Of a stretch of DNA of 21,791 nt, positions 1 through 6,213 are shown in pieces. Origin of the DNA: a virus; IMG/VR virus record IMGVR_UViG_3300017737_000098, positions 1 to 21,791 of that record; one strand, given 5' to 3'. Made by a program: the position numbers and the translations under genes. The notes below the pieces were generated by a model. It was not told the origin of the DNA, made no database searches, and saw only the letters and a program-made list of their open reading frames with translations. Position 1 is the stretch's first letter, and each line of letters starts with the position of its first letter.

Positions 1-813
1 AATCTGTTCCATTGTGTTGAGAATGTTAATGCCAATCCCTCTGGCAGCCATGCTGTTGTCACCAAAACTGCTTTCCATACTCATCATCTTTTTGTAATAT
101 TTACTACTGATGCTGTCACGCAGGTCACGCTCCTCAATTTCAATGCTGCCGCGTTCTTGATGCACTGCGTTGATTGCATTGATGAGATTTACTTCTAGCT
201 CTGTGCCATATGCTTTAGCAAGTTCCAGTGCTACTTGTCCATGTTGATTTTGATCTTCTAGTCTGTCAATTTTTGCTTTGAGGCTTTTATCTTCATTCAT
301 TTCTTTTATTCCTAAACGACTTGTAATCTCTTTGTGTAAGTAGTCTGCTCTGCGTGAACTGGTTCCTCTTGGAACATCACCTGCAATGCTGTATGCATCT
401 TCCATGTCACCTTTGTAGTAATCTACAACCATGTCCACAAACTGTTCTTCTTCTGCGCTCATGTCGCGGTCCATGTCATCTTCTTCATTTACATCTTCGC
501 GTTTGTTCATTGCACGGTTGGCCATTTGCCCTACTTTTTCGTCTGGGGGAATATCACCAGCAGGTGCATCTGCTTGTGGCTCGCCGCCTACAAATGTAAC
601 AGTTTCTGCATCAAACTGTTGTATAGCATTTTTTAGTTGTGCGTTGCTATCATATACACTTTTGAATTTGTCATAGTCCATGCTGATGCCAGCATTTTTA
701 AGTGCGTACAAGAAATCCGCCATGGGTGCAGTTCCATCCTTGCTATCTTTTTTAACAAGTTCAGCAACTGCTATAATACTTTGTACGCTGTCAACAAATT
801 CTCTAAAGTGCAT
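1..813 (-). CDS. Phage virion/head-region protein, 3' end cut by window edge
   Basis: An open frame starts at the ATG at 813-811 and runs without a stop to base 1, giving 271 residues of an incomplete protein. The start overlaps the stop of the upstream 385-aa gene by one base (TAATG), which points to translational coupling. The N-terminus MHFREFVDSV resembles the MRLREFVEN start of the gene at 2610-3071, suggesting a shared leader type. Residues about 75-125 are acidic and low in complexity (PPDEK, NEEDDMDRD, SAEEEQ), followed by a helical, charged region. I see no catalytic motif and do not recognise a family. Position in the late block suggests a virion or head-assembly role, by inference only. 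Confidence 0.8.
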   Translation of the reverse strand, partial: MHFREFVDSVQSIIAVAELVKKDSKDGTAPMADFLYALKNAGISMDYDKFKSVYDSNAQLKNAIQQFDAETVTFVGGEPQADAPAGDIPPDEKVGQMANRAMNKREDVNEEDDMDRDMSAEEEQFVDMVVDYYKGDMEDAYSIAGDVPRGTSSRRADYLHKEITSRLGIKEMNEDKSLKAKIDRLEDQNQHGQVALELAKAYGTELEVNLINAINAVHQERGSIEIEERDLRDSISSKYYKKMMSMESSFGDNSMAARGIGINILNTMEQI

Positions 814-1970
814 TATGCAGGCTCACCAAATACATCTGTTTCTTCTTCTTCGCCGCCAGCCAATTCACGTCCCATTGGCTCTTCGCCGCCAACTGCAGGA
901 TCACTAGCACCAAAGTCATCTTCTGGCTCTGCATCTGGTGCTGTAACTTCACCTGGCTCTTCTGCACCCATTGGTTCTGCAGGTGTATCGCCTACTAACA
1001 CACGGCTTGCCTCATCTACACCTGTTCTTGCAGTGCCTAGATTGTCAAGCAAACTGTTGAGTGCAGTGCTCATACTGCTGTTGAATGAATCTGCTACAGT
1101 GCTGTCCATTTCGTCGCGGATAGCATCTGTGAGTGGAGGAAGATCTTCGTTGATCATCTTGCCAATGTCTTCCAGCATACCTTGCACTCTGTCTACCATG
1201 TCTTTGGCTGCAAGTACAAGTTCAGCGTTCTCAACTTCGCCTTCGTTGATTTGTACACTTTCAACTAGACCCATTCGCTTGGCAGCGTTATACAATGCTT
1301 CTTGGTAGTCACCCATGTCAGCATACTTGCTTTCAGGACCAACCATTGCTTCAATTTTGCGAGCAGCATCTTTGTCCATGCTGGCAAGTTGTCTCATGCT
1401 CATGCGACCTTCAGTGACTCCTTCACCCATTTTTAAGCCAGTTGGCAATGCAAATAATTCATCTTGTGCAAATACTTCTGTTGAACCATCCATAAACTTA
1501 ACAGTTACTTTATCTCCATCTACTGCAATAACTTTTCCTGGAGCCTGATCTGGTCCTTCTTCTGCTGGAGCAACATTAGCACCTACTGCGAAGCCTTCAC
1601 TTAGTCCATCAGCAGTTTCTTTGTCCATTTTTACAGGATACTTTTTGCCATTAAATGTAAAGTGACTCTTGCCTGCCTTTTTGGCTGCGGCTGCTGCACT
1701 ATTAAAAGCATTGTCTTCATTTGGCTCTTCTGCCATTTTTGCTTCAAGTGCTTGTTTGGCAATGCGTAGTTCTTGGAACTGTCGGTTGCTAAATGCACTT
1801 GCACCTTCACGGCTTTCCATAACTTGTAATGTTTCACTTACATTTTTGTGTAGTTTTTTTGCTTTTGATTCTGTTAGCCCGTCAACATCAATAGCATAAC
1901 CGAAGATTTTGTTAGCAACTTGTGCAATCTTCTTGCTGCTAGGTGCAGGCACCAATTCATTAAGATCCAT
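813..1970 (-). CDS. Acidic phage structural/head-region protein with KOW/SH3-like segment
   Basis: This 385-aa protein starts at an ATG with AAGGA about 8 bases upstream and a late-promoter-like CATAAATA just before that. Residues 100-115 (KSHFTFNGKKYPVKM) and 145-175 (GKVIAVDGDKVTVKF, then EVFAQDELFAL) look like small beta-barrel KOW/SH3-type segments. The tail from about 330 is strongly acidic and low in complexity (EPEDDFGASDPAVGGEEP). Two T4 prohead-protease-like sites occur inside the protein: LVE|S at 235-238 and INE|G at 241-244. It is followed by the partial gene through a one-base TAATG overlap. I recall similar acidic proteins in marine T4-like phages but cannot name the function; scaffold or core protein is one possibility. 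Confidence 0.85.
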   Translation of the reverse strand: MDLNELVPAPSSKKIAQVANKIFGYAIDVDGLTESKAKKLHKNVSETLQVMESREGASAFSNRQFQELRIAKQALEAKMAEEPNEDNAFNSAAAAAKKAGKSHFTFNGKKYPVKMDKETADGLSEGFAVGANVAPAEEGPDQAPGKVIAVDGDKVTVKFMDGSTEVFAQDELFALPTGLKMGEGVTEGRMSMRQLASMDKDAARKIEAMVGPESKYADMGDYQEALYNAAKRMGLVESVQINEGEVENAELVLAAKDMVDRVQGMLEDIGKMINEDLPPLTDAIRDEMDSTVADSFNSSMSTALNSLLDNLGTARTGVDEASRVLVGDTPAEPMGAEEPGEVTAPDAEPEDDFGASDPAVGGEEPMGRELAGGEEEETDVFGEPA

Positions 1971-1997
1971 GATAGATTCCTTTTGTGTCTATTGTTA

Positions 1998-2005
1998 TAT
2001 TTATG
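1998..2005 (-). promoter_or_regulatory. T4-type late promoter candidate (CATAAATA)
   Basis: Read on the minus strand this is CATAAATA, one base from the T4 late consensus TATAAATA. The expected start is about 6 bases downstream, near 1992, leaving a leader of about 22 bases with an AAGGA ribosome site before the ATG at 1970. It overlaps the stop codon of the upstream gene. Confidence 0.5.
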
Positions 2006-2435
2006 TAAGATTTATTGAAAGTAGATTAGAATGAAGTTGTGATTTTGTATATTCTAAACGTGCAATATCTTCACTGAGTCTACAACTGAGAATGTTTTTA
2101 CGCACTCTATTGGCATAACGCATGCTGTGTCTGTAGTGTACACAGTCCTCACTGAGTTTACTGATGCGATTGTCTAAATCCAGTATTTGCTTTGCTGTGA
2201 TGTTGTCTTTGTTGATGCAACTGATGGCATATCCAACTGCACTTTTTTTATAATTAAACTGTTTGCCATTGTAACACCACACACCTTCGTACTGATGTAT
2301 TACAGTGCCATTGATGGTTATGCTGGTGGGTGTGTTGTTGTACAGTTTTACTTTGACATCAGTTGTGTCTACTGTGCGATTGAATTGTCTACTGAGATTG
2401 TTTACCAGATCGGATTTTGTAAAATAAGTCACCAT
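2001..2435 (-). CDS. Hypothetical phage protein, 144 aa
   Basis: I place the start at the ATG at 2435 rather than the TTG one codon upstream, because GAGGAA lies about 8-10 bases before that ATG. This start lies inside the 3' end of the preceding 73-aa gene, so the two overlap by 47 bases in different frames. The N-terminal half is beta-like and polar (VDTTDVKVKLYNNTPTSITI); the C-terminal half, from about residue 80, is helical and charged with a coiled-coil look (ITAKQILDLDNRISKL). There is no signal peptide, membrane segment or catalytic motif. I do not recognise a family. Confidence 0.75.
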   Translation of the reverse strand: MVTYFTKSDLVNNLSRQFNRTVDTTDVKVKLYNNTPTSITINGTVIHQYEGVWCYNGKQFNYKKSAVGYAISCINKDNITAKQILDLDNRISKLSEDCVHYRHSMRYANRVRKNILSCRLSEDIARLEYTKSQLHSNLLSINLT

Positions 2436-2610
2436 CAATCTTTTTCCTCAAGATAATTGATTTGTTTACTAAACTGTTTGCTAGACTTTGCTCATATTCG
2501 GTGAGATCACGTTTGCGTACATTGCCTTCTGCTCCGATGCGCTGGAACATGTTGTGTTCATCGTTGTTTACATACACAGGAATACCTGGAAATGCTTCAT
2601 GTGCTCTCAT
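2389..2610 (-). CDS. Hypothetical small phage protein, 73 aa
   Basis: The ATG at 2610 overlaps the stop of the upstream 153-aa gene by one base (TAATG), consistent with coupled translation. The protein begins MRAHEAFPGIPVYVNND and ends in a basic stretch (RKKIDGDLFYKIRSGKQSQ). No motif or membrane segment is visible. Its 3' end is shared out of frame with the next gene by 47 bases, an unusually long overlap for this window. Function unknown; its position between head-type genes suggests a minor virion or assembly protein. Confidence 0.65.
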   Translation of the reverse strand: MRAHEAFPGIPVYVNNDEHNMFQRIGAEGNVRKRDLTEYEQSLANSLVNKSIILRKKIDGDLFYKIRSGKQSQ

Positions 2611-3071
2611 TAACTTAGTTCTACTGTTGATCCAGGCTTGAGTGCATCTTTTGGATCTTTTGCTCCTGGCACACTGCCTTTGGGTTTGATCTTTGATTTT
2701 TGAGTTGTTGGATCAATTTCAACATCCACTTTGTCTAGATCAATTTCTACACCATCGCCTGCTTCGATCTTGTTGCCCATGCGTTTTGTTATTTGTAATT
2801 CTTGTTCACTGCCAGTTTTTGCAAGTGCCCGATTCAGCATGCCAATGTTGCGCTCTGCACTAGGTGCAATGTCTGCATCTTTTGACAATGCTGTTTGTTC
2901 TTTGTCAATCAAACTTTTTATAACATCAGCATCGCCTTTGCCCATTTGTGCGGCACGAACTGCACTGCGCACTTCATCATCTGCTGCTTTGCGTTCTTTG
3001 CTAAACACTTTGCCCAACTGTGCAATTGTAGCATCCATTGCTTTATTTTCTACAAATTCTCTAAGTCTCAT
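2610..3071 (-). CDS. Charged helical head-region protein, MRLREF leader
   Basis: This 153-aa protein starts MRLREFVENKAMDATIAQ, a start similar to the MHFREFVDSV protein at 813. The leader would end FVE|N, which only partly fits the (I/L)-x-E prohead-protease rule. Residues 20-100 are helical and rich in Ala, Lys, Glu and Asp; residues 105-153 become beta-like with alternating hydrophobics (VEIDLDKVDVEIDP) and a Pro/Gly/Lys tail. The start overlaps the upstream basic protein by four bases (ATGA). No enzyme motif is seen. I infer a small virion or internal head protein, with low certainty on role. Confidence 0.75.
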   Translation of the reverse strand: MRLREFVENKAMDATIAQLGKVFSKERKAADDEVRSAVRAAQMGKGDADVIKSLIDKEQTALSKDADIAPSAERNIGMLNRALAKTGSEQELQITKRMGNKIEAGDGVEIDLDKVDVEIDPTTQKSKIKPKGSVPGAKDPKDALKPGSTVELS

Positions 3072-3349
3072 CGGTTCAATGCCTTTACTCTGCGACTTGC
3101 AGGATTGACTCTTTTGGTACGCTTTGCTTTACGAGCCATTCGTGCACCAAGTCTTGCCTTTGTCATTTTAAGTTTAATACGTTTTTTAATATCTGGTGCA
3201 GCAAAACACTGTGCTGGTGTTGACACAACACGCCCTTTGCGTCTACCAGAAGTACAACGATATTTACGCACAACTTTATTGCCGCGCTTGGCCCATGCCA
3301 TGCCTTCATTGAGGCCCAATACTTCTGGAATAATATCACCTATTAACAT
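3068..3349 (-). CDS. Very basic, probably DNA-binding internal head protein, 93 aa
   Basis: I choose the ATG at 3349 (MLIGDIIPEV) because the upstream extension to 3439 reads poorly and overlaps the preceding membrane-protein gene. By my count the protein has 28 Lys/Arg and only 4 acidic residues in 93. Three of the acids (D5, E9, E15) lie in the first 15 residues, just before an LNE|G site (residues 13-16) matching the T4 prohead-protease rule. Cleavage there would leave about 78 residues with 28 basic and one acidic residue. Segments such as KRGNKVVRKYRCTSGRRKGR and MARKAKRTKRVNPASRR suggest nucleic-acid binding. I recall this type as a conserved hypothetical in marine T4-like phages. A capsid-packaged DNA-condensing role is inference. 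Confidence 0.75.
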   Translation of the reverse strand: MLIGDIIPEVLGLNEGMAWAKRGNKVVRKYRCTSGRRKGRVVSTPAQCFAAPDIKKRIKLKMTKARLGARMARKAKRTKRVNPASRRVKALNR

Positions 3350-3354
3350 ATTAC

Positions 3355-3362
3355 TATTTATA
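3355..3362 (-). promoter_or_regulatory. T4-type late promoter, exact TATAAATA
   Basis: The minus strand reads TATAAATA, an exact match to the T4 late promoter core. It ends only 5 bases before the ATG at 3349, so the predicted start falls at or near that ATG. The mRNA would be nearly leaderless, or the message may be used mainly by the coupled downstream genes. Confidence 0.55.
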
Positions 3363-3369
3363 GAAATTA

Positions 3370-3627
3370 CTACTGTAACAAAACAAACACAGTGCTGCTG
3401 AGTGCTATTGCTAGTGCGCCTATAATGGCTGTTGCCCAACCCAAGAGCTGGCGATTGCGAAACTGGTCATTTTTTATGACTGCAGTTCGTATCTCAGCAA
3501 TGTCATCATCTTGCTTGGCCATGTGGTCTATTATACGATCAAGTTTGTTATGCAATTGGTTATACCTTTCTCCGCACAATTCAACATGTGCTTCAAGGCT
3601 CTCTTTTTCAATTTCAGTTGTTGACAT
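3370..3627 (-). CDS. Small coiled-coil protein with C-terminal membrane anchor (XhlA/holin-like layout)
   Basis: This 85-aa protein has an acidic and helical N-terminal part (ESLEAHVELCGERYNQLHNKLDRI, split here as residues 9-31) and continues as a likely coiled coil to about residue 58. It ends in one hydrophobic segment (LLGWATAIIGALAIALSS, about 61-83) that stops at the C-terminus. That layout resembles haemolysin XhlA-like phage proteins and some holin or spanin partners, but the sequence alone does not prove it. A start at 3627 has AGGG about 12 bases upstream. Lysis accessory or membrane-anchored virion protein are both possible. Confidence 0.7.
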   Translation of the reverse strand: MSTTEIEKESLEAHVELCGERYNQLHNKLDRIIDHMAKQDDDIAEIRTAVIKNDQFRNRQLLGWATAIIGALAIALSSTVFVLLQ

Positions 3628-3718
3628 CAGTCCACCCTATTGGTTCGTATAGTCGACGCTGGAGTGTTTATGTATGTGCCTGTAGTATTGCCTAGTGTGT
3701 GCCTTGTAGCATCACATA

Positions 3719-3726
3719 TATTTATT
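3719..3726 (-). promoter_or_regulatory. Possible late promoter (AATAAATA)
   Basis: The minus strand reads AATAAATA, one base from TATAAATA, overlapping the stop of the gene at 3722. It is the only candidate signal ahead of the gene starting at 3627 and would give a leader of about 85 bases. The first-base mismatch and the long leader make it weaker than the other sites. Confidence 0.3.
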
Positions 3727-4165
3727 CTGCAGTGGCACGAAATATAAGAGTATTTTTATTTTCACCTTGTGTTGCAAACACACTGGGTTCCATTATACAA
3801 TTTTCGTCTAATCCACTAATTGCAGGTGTGTTGTGTAATGCATTTATCAACATACATGCATCTTTGCCCAGCACACCTTCAGTCTCTACTGCAAACTGCC
3901 ACAACCAAATGTTGTGATCAATGTTGAAAACTTCTTCTATCACACGATGCTTTATACCAAAATCTGTGCCACTTTTGCGGTGTATTCCATCTAACTTTAC
4001 ACCAAAGGGTTCAGTTACAGGTATTGCTTGTGTAAACAGTCCAATGGTTTGCATAAATGTGTCATAATTGCGCTGTTGATTACGTTGTTTGTTATTTTTT
4101 CTATATTCATTGGTATGAGTAATATCAACCAATGTTAGTACAACATAAAATTCGTTAAGTTCCAT
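3722..4165 (-). CDS. Conserved hypothetical protein of marine T4-like phages
   Basis: This 147-aa protein begins MELNEFYVVLTLVDITHTNEY and has the segment RNQQRNYDTFMQTIGLFTQA (about 27-46), then FGVKLDG, KHRVIEEVFNIDH and GENKNTLIFRA. I recall short cyanophage and marine T4-like phage proteins with a similar VDIT...RNQQRN...QTIGL pattern, all uncharacterised; this is memory, not a search. It has a mixed alpha/beta look with no signal peptide, membrane segment or catalytic motif. It overlaps the ParB-like gene upstream by 11 bases. Function unknown. Confidence 0.8.
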   Translation of the reverse strand: MELNEFYVVLTLVDITHTNEYRKNNKQRNQQRNYDTFMQTIGLFTQAIPVTEPFGVKLDGIHRKSGTDFGIKHRVIEEVFNIDHNIWLWQFAVETEGVLGKDACMLINALHNTPAISGLDENCIMEPSVFATQGENKNTLIFRATAE

Positions 4166-4565
4166 GCAACGGATCCTCGTCTCTTAGATGCAGTCCTAAT
4201 TTAATCAATTCACTTTGGTTTTTGCACTCTATACAGTCTACACTATTATAAGACATAAACTTCAAACACTGCAACCTATTTGTACCCATGTACACACCCC
4301 ATATCATGCCATCTTCGTTTACCACAGGAGGATTTATGTGTGCCCACATAGGTTGATGCCCTTTGCGACTGTGAAAACTTGTATTCCACCAGTCCGGTGT
4401 ACACTTGTAATACAACACTGGATACCATAGACCATGATCCATTATCCTAGGAAGGTCACGCCAGTACCATCTGTTATCTGCATGCCATCCCATGGGTGAT
4501 AACTTTGCCAAGTCCACCACATGTATTCCAGGATAGTCTTGCCATACGCTATTACAGTGTTTCAT
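4155..4565 (-). CDS. ParB/Srx-fold-like hypothetical protein
   Basis: In this 136-aa protein, VVDLAKLSP (about 16-24), then MDHGLWYPVLYYKC (about 42-55), then IWGVYMGTNRLQCLKFM (about 88-104) and VDCIECKNQSEL follow the pattern of ParB-like domains: a partner loop, 'gl.yPi.v', then 'G.nRl.a....g' and a closing strand. No extra DNA-binding domain is visible, so it would be a lone ParB-like fold, which in phages can be a nuclease- or NTP-binding-type domain. It sits just downstream of a strong terminator and therefore needs its own promoter, which I cannot identify with confidence. The fold call is tentative. Confidence 0.7.
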   Translation of the reverse strand: MKHCNSVWQDYPGIHVVDLAKLSPMGWHADNRWYWRDLPRIMDHGLWYPVLYYKCTPDWWNTSFHSRKGHQPMWAHINPPVVNEDGMIWGVYMGTNRLQCLKFMSYNSVDCIECKNQSELIKLGLHLRDEDPLHGT

Positions 4566-4587
4566 TATGTGTTTATTTAACTCATAA

Positions 4588-4617
4588 AAAAAGCGGTGCT
4601 AAAAAACACCGCTTTTT
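4588..4617 (-). terminator. Strong intrinsic terminator (bidirectional by symmetry)
   Basis: An 11-bp perfect stem (AAAAAGCGGTG with CACCGCTTTTT) encloses an 8-base loop. Read on the minus strand it closes with a run of seven T, the standard Rho-independent form. It lies 18 bases after the stop of the gene at 4636-5025 and should end that two-gene transcript. It is the clearest terminator in the structural half. Confidence 0.9.
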
Positions 4618-4635
4618 GTTTAGTGGTAAAGTGAA

Positions 4636-5025
4636 TTAGACGATTGCGTCTGTCTTCGCTTGTGTTGGTCCACCCTGCTCAACTGTTGCTGAACTAAGGT
4701 TGATACTGTCTACTGTACCAAGTGCTCTAACCGCTGCTTGTAGCACTGTTGATGTTGCAAAGTTGCCTACGGCTGTGTCTGTTGTAAGACCTTCAATGCC
4801 GATGATCTGTGCAGTGTTTGAATCAAATAGTGGTCCAAGGTATACGATTGTACCAAATGTGCCTAATAGTGAATAGACCTGTGCAAGTGTGCTTGCAGGG
4901 CCTGTTTTTGCATTTACTGCTGCTAGATAATCAACTTCAATGAAGGTGATGTTTTCTGTTGATCCGCCCATGTTAACTGGGAAAGTAGGTGTTGCTACTG
5001 GATGAATTCGTGTAAGTTCTGCCAT
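4636..5025 (-). CDS. Probable virion structural protein, paralogue of its neighbour
   Basis: This 129-aa protein starts MAELTRIHPVATPTFPV and is rich in Ala, Thr, Gly, Val and Ser with no Cys, typical of abundant capsid or tail surface proteins. It shares the MAE(I/L)TR-x-H start and a similar C-terminal part with the 139-aa gene upstream: STVLQAAVRALGTVDSINLS here against ATTLQTAIRTLTAAGSNSLD there. The pair is framed by a late-promoter-like site and the strongest terminator in the window, so high late expression is likely. The ribosome site is only a weak purine run. I infer a virion protein, perhaps decoration or tail, without proof. Confidence 0.8.
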   Translation of the reverse strand: MAELTRIHPVATPTFPVNMGGSTENITFIEVDYLAAVNAKTGPASTLAQVYSLLGTFGTIVYLGPLFDSNTAQIIGIEGLTTDTAVGNFATSTVLQAAVRALGTVDSINLSSATVEQGGPTQAKTDAIV

Positions 5026-5048
5026 TTTCTTAATCTTTCTTTAAAATA

Positions 5049-5468
5049 TTATACTAGCTCAAGGCCAGGATTTGTTACGTCACTGCTGCTGCAATCGAGA
5101 CTGTTACTGCCAGCCGCTGTTAGTGTGCGGATTGCAGTTTGTAGTGTTGTGGCTGTGTATGCACCAGCCGGATAAATTGCAACACTGATCTGACCAGTTG
5201 TGTCGCCTTCGACCTGATACATTTCAATGTTTGCACCACTACCTGTGATTTTTTCGAAGATTGCTTCTACGCCTTCTTCTGGATCTAGCTCATTGCGTAG
5301 ATCTTCTACGTTTCCTGATACATCTTTAACAATAATTTTAAAGAAGCTCATTTGTGGTCCGTTTAGAATCACTGTCTCATCGGCTGAGATTGCACCAGAA
5401 CCTGCTGCGCCTCTGCCTTGATGAACAACGCCAAATGCGCTACCATGGGTACGGGTAATTTCCGCCAT
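5049..5468 (-). CDS. Probable virion structural protein, paralogue of its neighbour
   Basis: This 139-aa protein starts MAEITRTHGSAFGVVHQGRG. A strong AGGAGT ribosome site lies about 8 bases before the ATG, and a CATAAATA late-promoter-like site about 46 bases upstream. The central part is acidic (VEDLRNELDPEEGVEAIF), then beta-like (ISVAIYPAGAYTATTLQTAI). The start and the C-terminal part match the next gene, so the two arose by tandem duplication. The middle sections differ, so they are probably no longer interchangeable. Small, Gly/Ala/Ser-rich and apparently highly expressed, it looks like an abundant virion component. Exact role unknown. Confidence 0.8.
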   Translation of the reverse strand: MAEITRTHGSAFGVVHQGRGAAGSGAISADETVILNGPQMSFFKIIVKDVSGNVEDLRNELDPEEGVEAIFEKITGSGANIEMYQVEGDTTGQISVAIYPAGAYTATTLQTAIRTLTAAGSNSLDCSSSDVTNPGLELV

Positions 5469-5513
5469 TTTGTTACTCCTAATTGTGTTGATTGCTTTGC
5501 ATCAACTTGCAAT

Positions 5514-5521
5514 TATTTATG
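5514..5521 (-). promoter_or_regulatory. T4-type late promoter candidate (CATAAATA)
   Basis: The minus strand reads CATAAATA in the 58-base gap between genes. The predicted start near 5508 gives a leader of about 40 bases ending in an AGGAGT ribosome site before the ATG at 5468. Together with the terminator at 4588-4617 it defines a two-gene late unit. Confidence 0.55.
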
Positions 5522-5526
5522 ACAGA

Positions 5527-6213
5527 TTAGAAGAATTTTCGTCCAATTACATAGCCTGCACCAAATGCAGCAGCGGCTTTTGCCACAGTCTTGACTGCGC
5601 CTTTTGCAATGCTGTCGCGTTTTGGACCACCACTTACCAGTCCTTGCGATACTGTTGTTGCAGCATAAGGACGGAACATATCACTGCGAAATTTATTGTC
5701 TTGTCTGTTGGTGTTGATCATACGTTGTGCCACTGCTTTACGCTCTTGATTTGTAGCACTGCCATAATCTTGTGCCACTCGCCTTGCATTTTTAAGCAGA
5801 CTGTTGCGTATTTGTAAGTTGCGTTGCATGCTCATAAACAACTGCCTGTCTTGTGCTTTATTGAGTTTGCCACTGGCCACATCACGCAAATAACGTTTAA
5901 ACTTTAACTCATCCAAACTCACATTGCCTGTGCTTGTTAGTTTATCGCTGTACTTGTTTTGATTGGCAAGTATACTAGCAAGATTGTGCAAATCTGTAGC
6001 GCCTGTGCGCACCTGTGTAAAAGTCTGATTCTGTAGTGTCTTTTTTGCATATGCTGCTGCAGCCTCAGGATTTTCATAACGCATCTGTTGCAACATCAAC
6101 ATGTGTTCAAAAAAAGTGTTGGCAATGTCATACTCACTGTAACCTGTGGCATCTGCTGGATTACGCAAGTATCTTGCTTCGTAGAGTTCTTCTCTTATAA
6201 ACTCAAATGCCAT
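5527..6213 (-). CDS. Head-region protein with capsid-targeting-type leader, 228 aa
   Basis: The N-terminus MAFEFIREELYEARYLRNP carries LYE|A at residues 10-13, matching the T4 prohead-protease (I/L)-x-E cleavage rule, as in the leaders of T4 internal head proteins. The rest is helical and basic with many Gln, Asn and Arg residues (YAKKTLQNQTFTQ, RQLFMSMQRNLQIRNSLLKN). It ends with a Gly/Ala hydrophobic tail (AAAAFGAGYVIGRKFF) that could insert into a membrane. The gene directly abuts the upstream 415-aa gene with no gap. An internal capsid protein is the best guess; no enzymatic motif is present. Confidence 0.8.
   Translation of the reverse strand: MAFEFIREELYEARYLRNPADATGYSEYDIANTFFEHMLMLQQMRYENPEAAAAYAKKTLQNQTFTQVRTGATDLHNLASILANQNKYSDKLTSTGNVSLDELKFKRYLRDVASGKLNKAQDRQLFMSMQRNLQIRNSLLKNARRVAQDYGSATNQERKAVAQRMINTNRQDNKFRSDMFRPYAATTVSQGLVSGGPKRDSIAKGAVKTVAKAAAAFGAGYVIGRKFF

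Noticed and set aside
637-1308. Plus-strand open frame of 223 aa, rich in Ser, Pro, Ala and Leu
   Set aside because: It lies antisense to the 385-aa gene and the partial gene, which have clear starts, a ribosome site and coupling. Its composition is the mirror of the acidic low-complexity tail, and no motif is present.
3350-3439. N-terminal extension of the basic protein to a start at 3439
   Set aside because: The extra 30 residues are low-complexity Ser/Thr/Gln/Cys, overlap the upstream gene's membrane segment and precede the conserved-looking MLIGDIIPEV start.
4566-4587. TTAAATA as a late promoter for the ParB-like gene
   Set aside because: Two of eight bases differ from the consensus and the predicted start would fall at the ATG; not strong enough to list as a feature.
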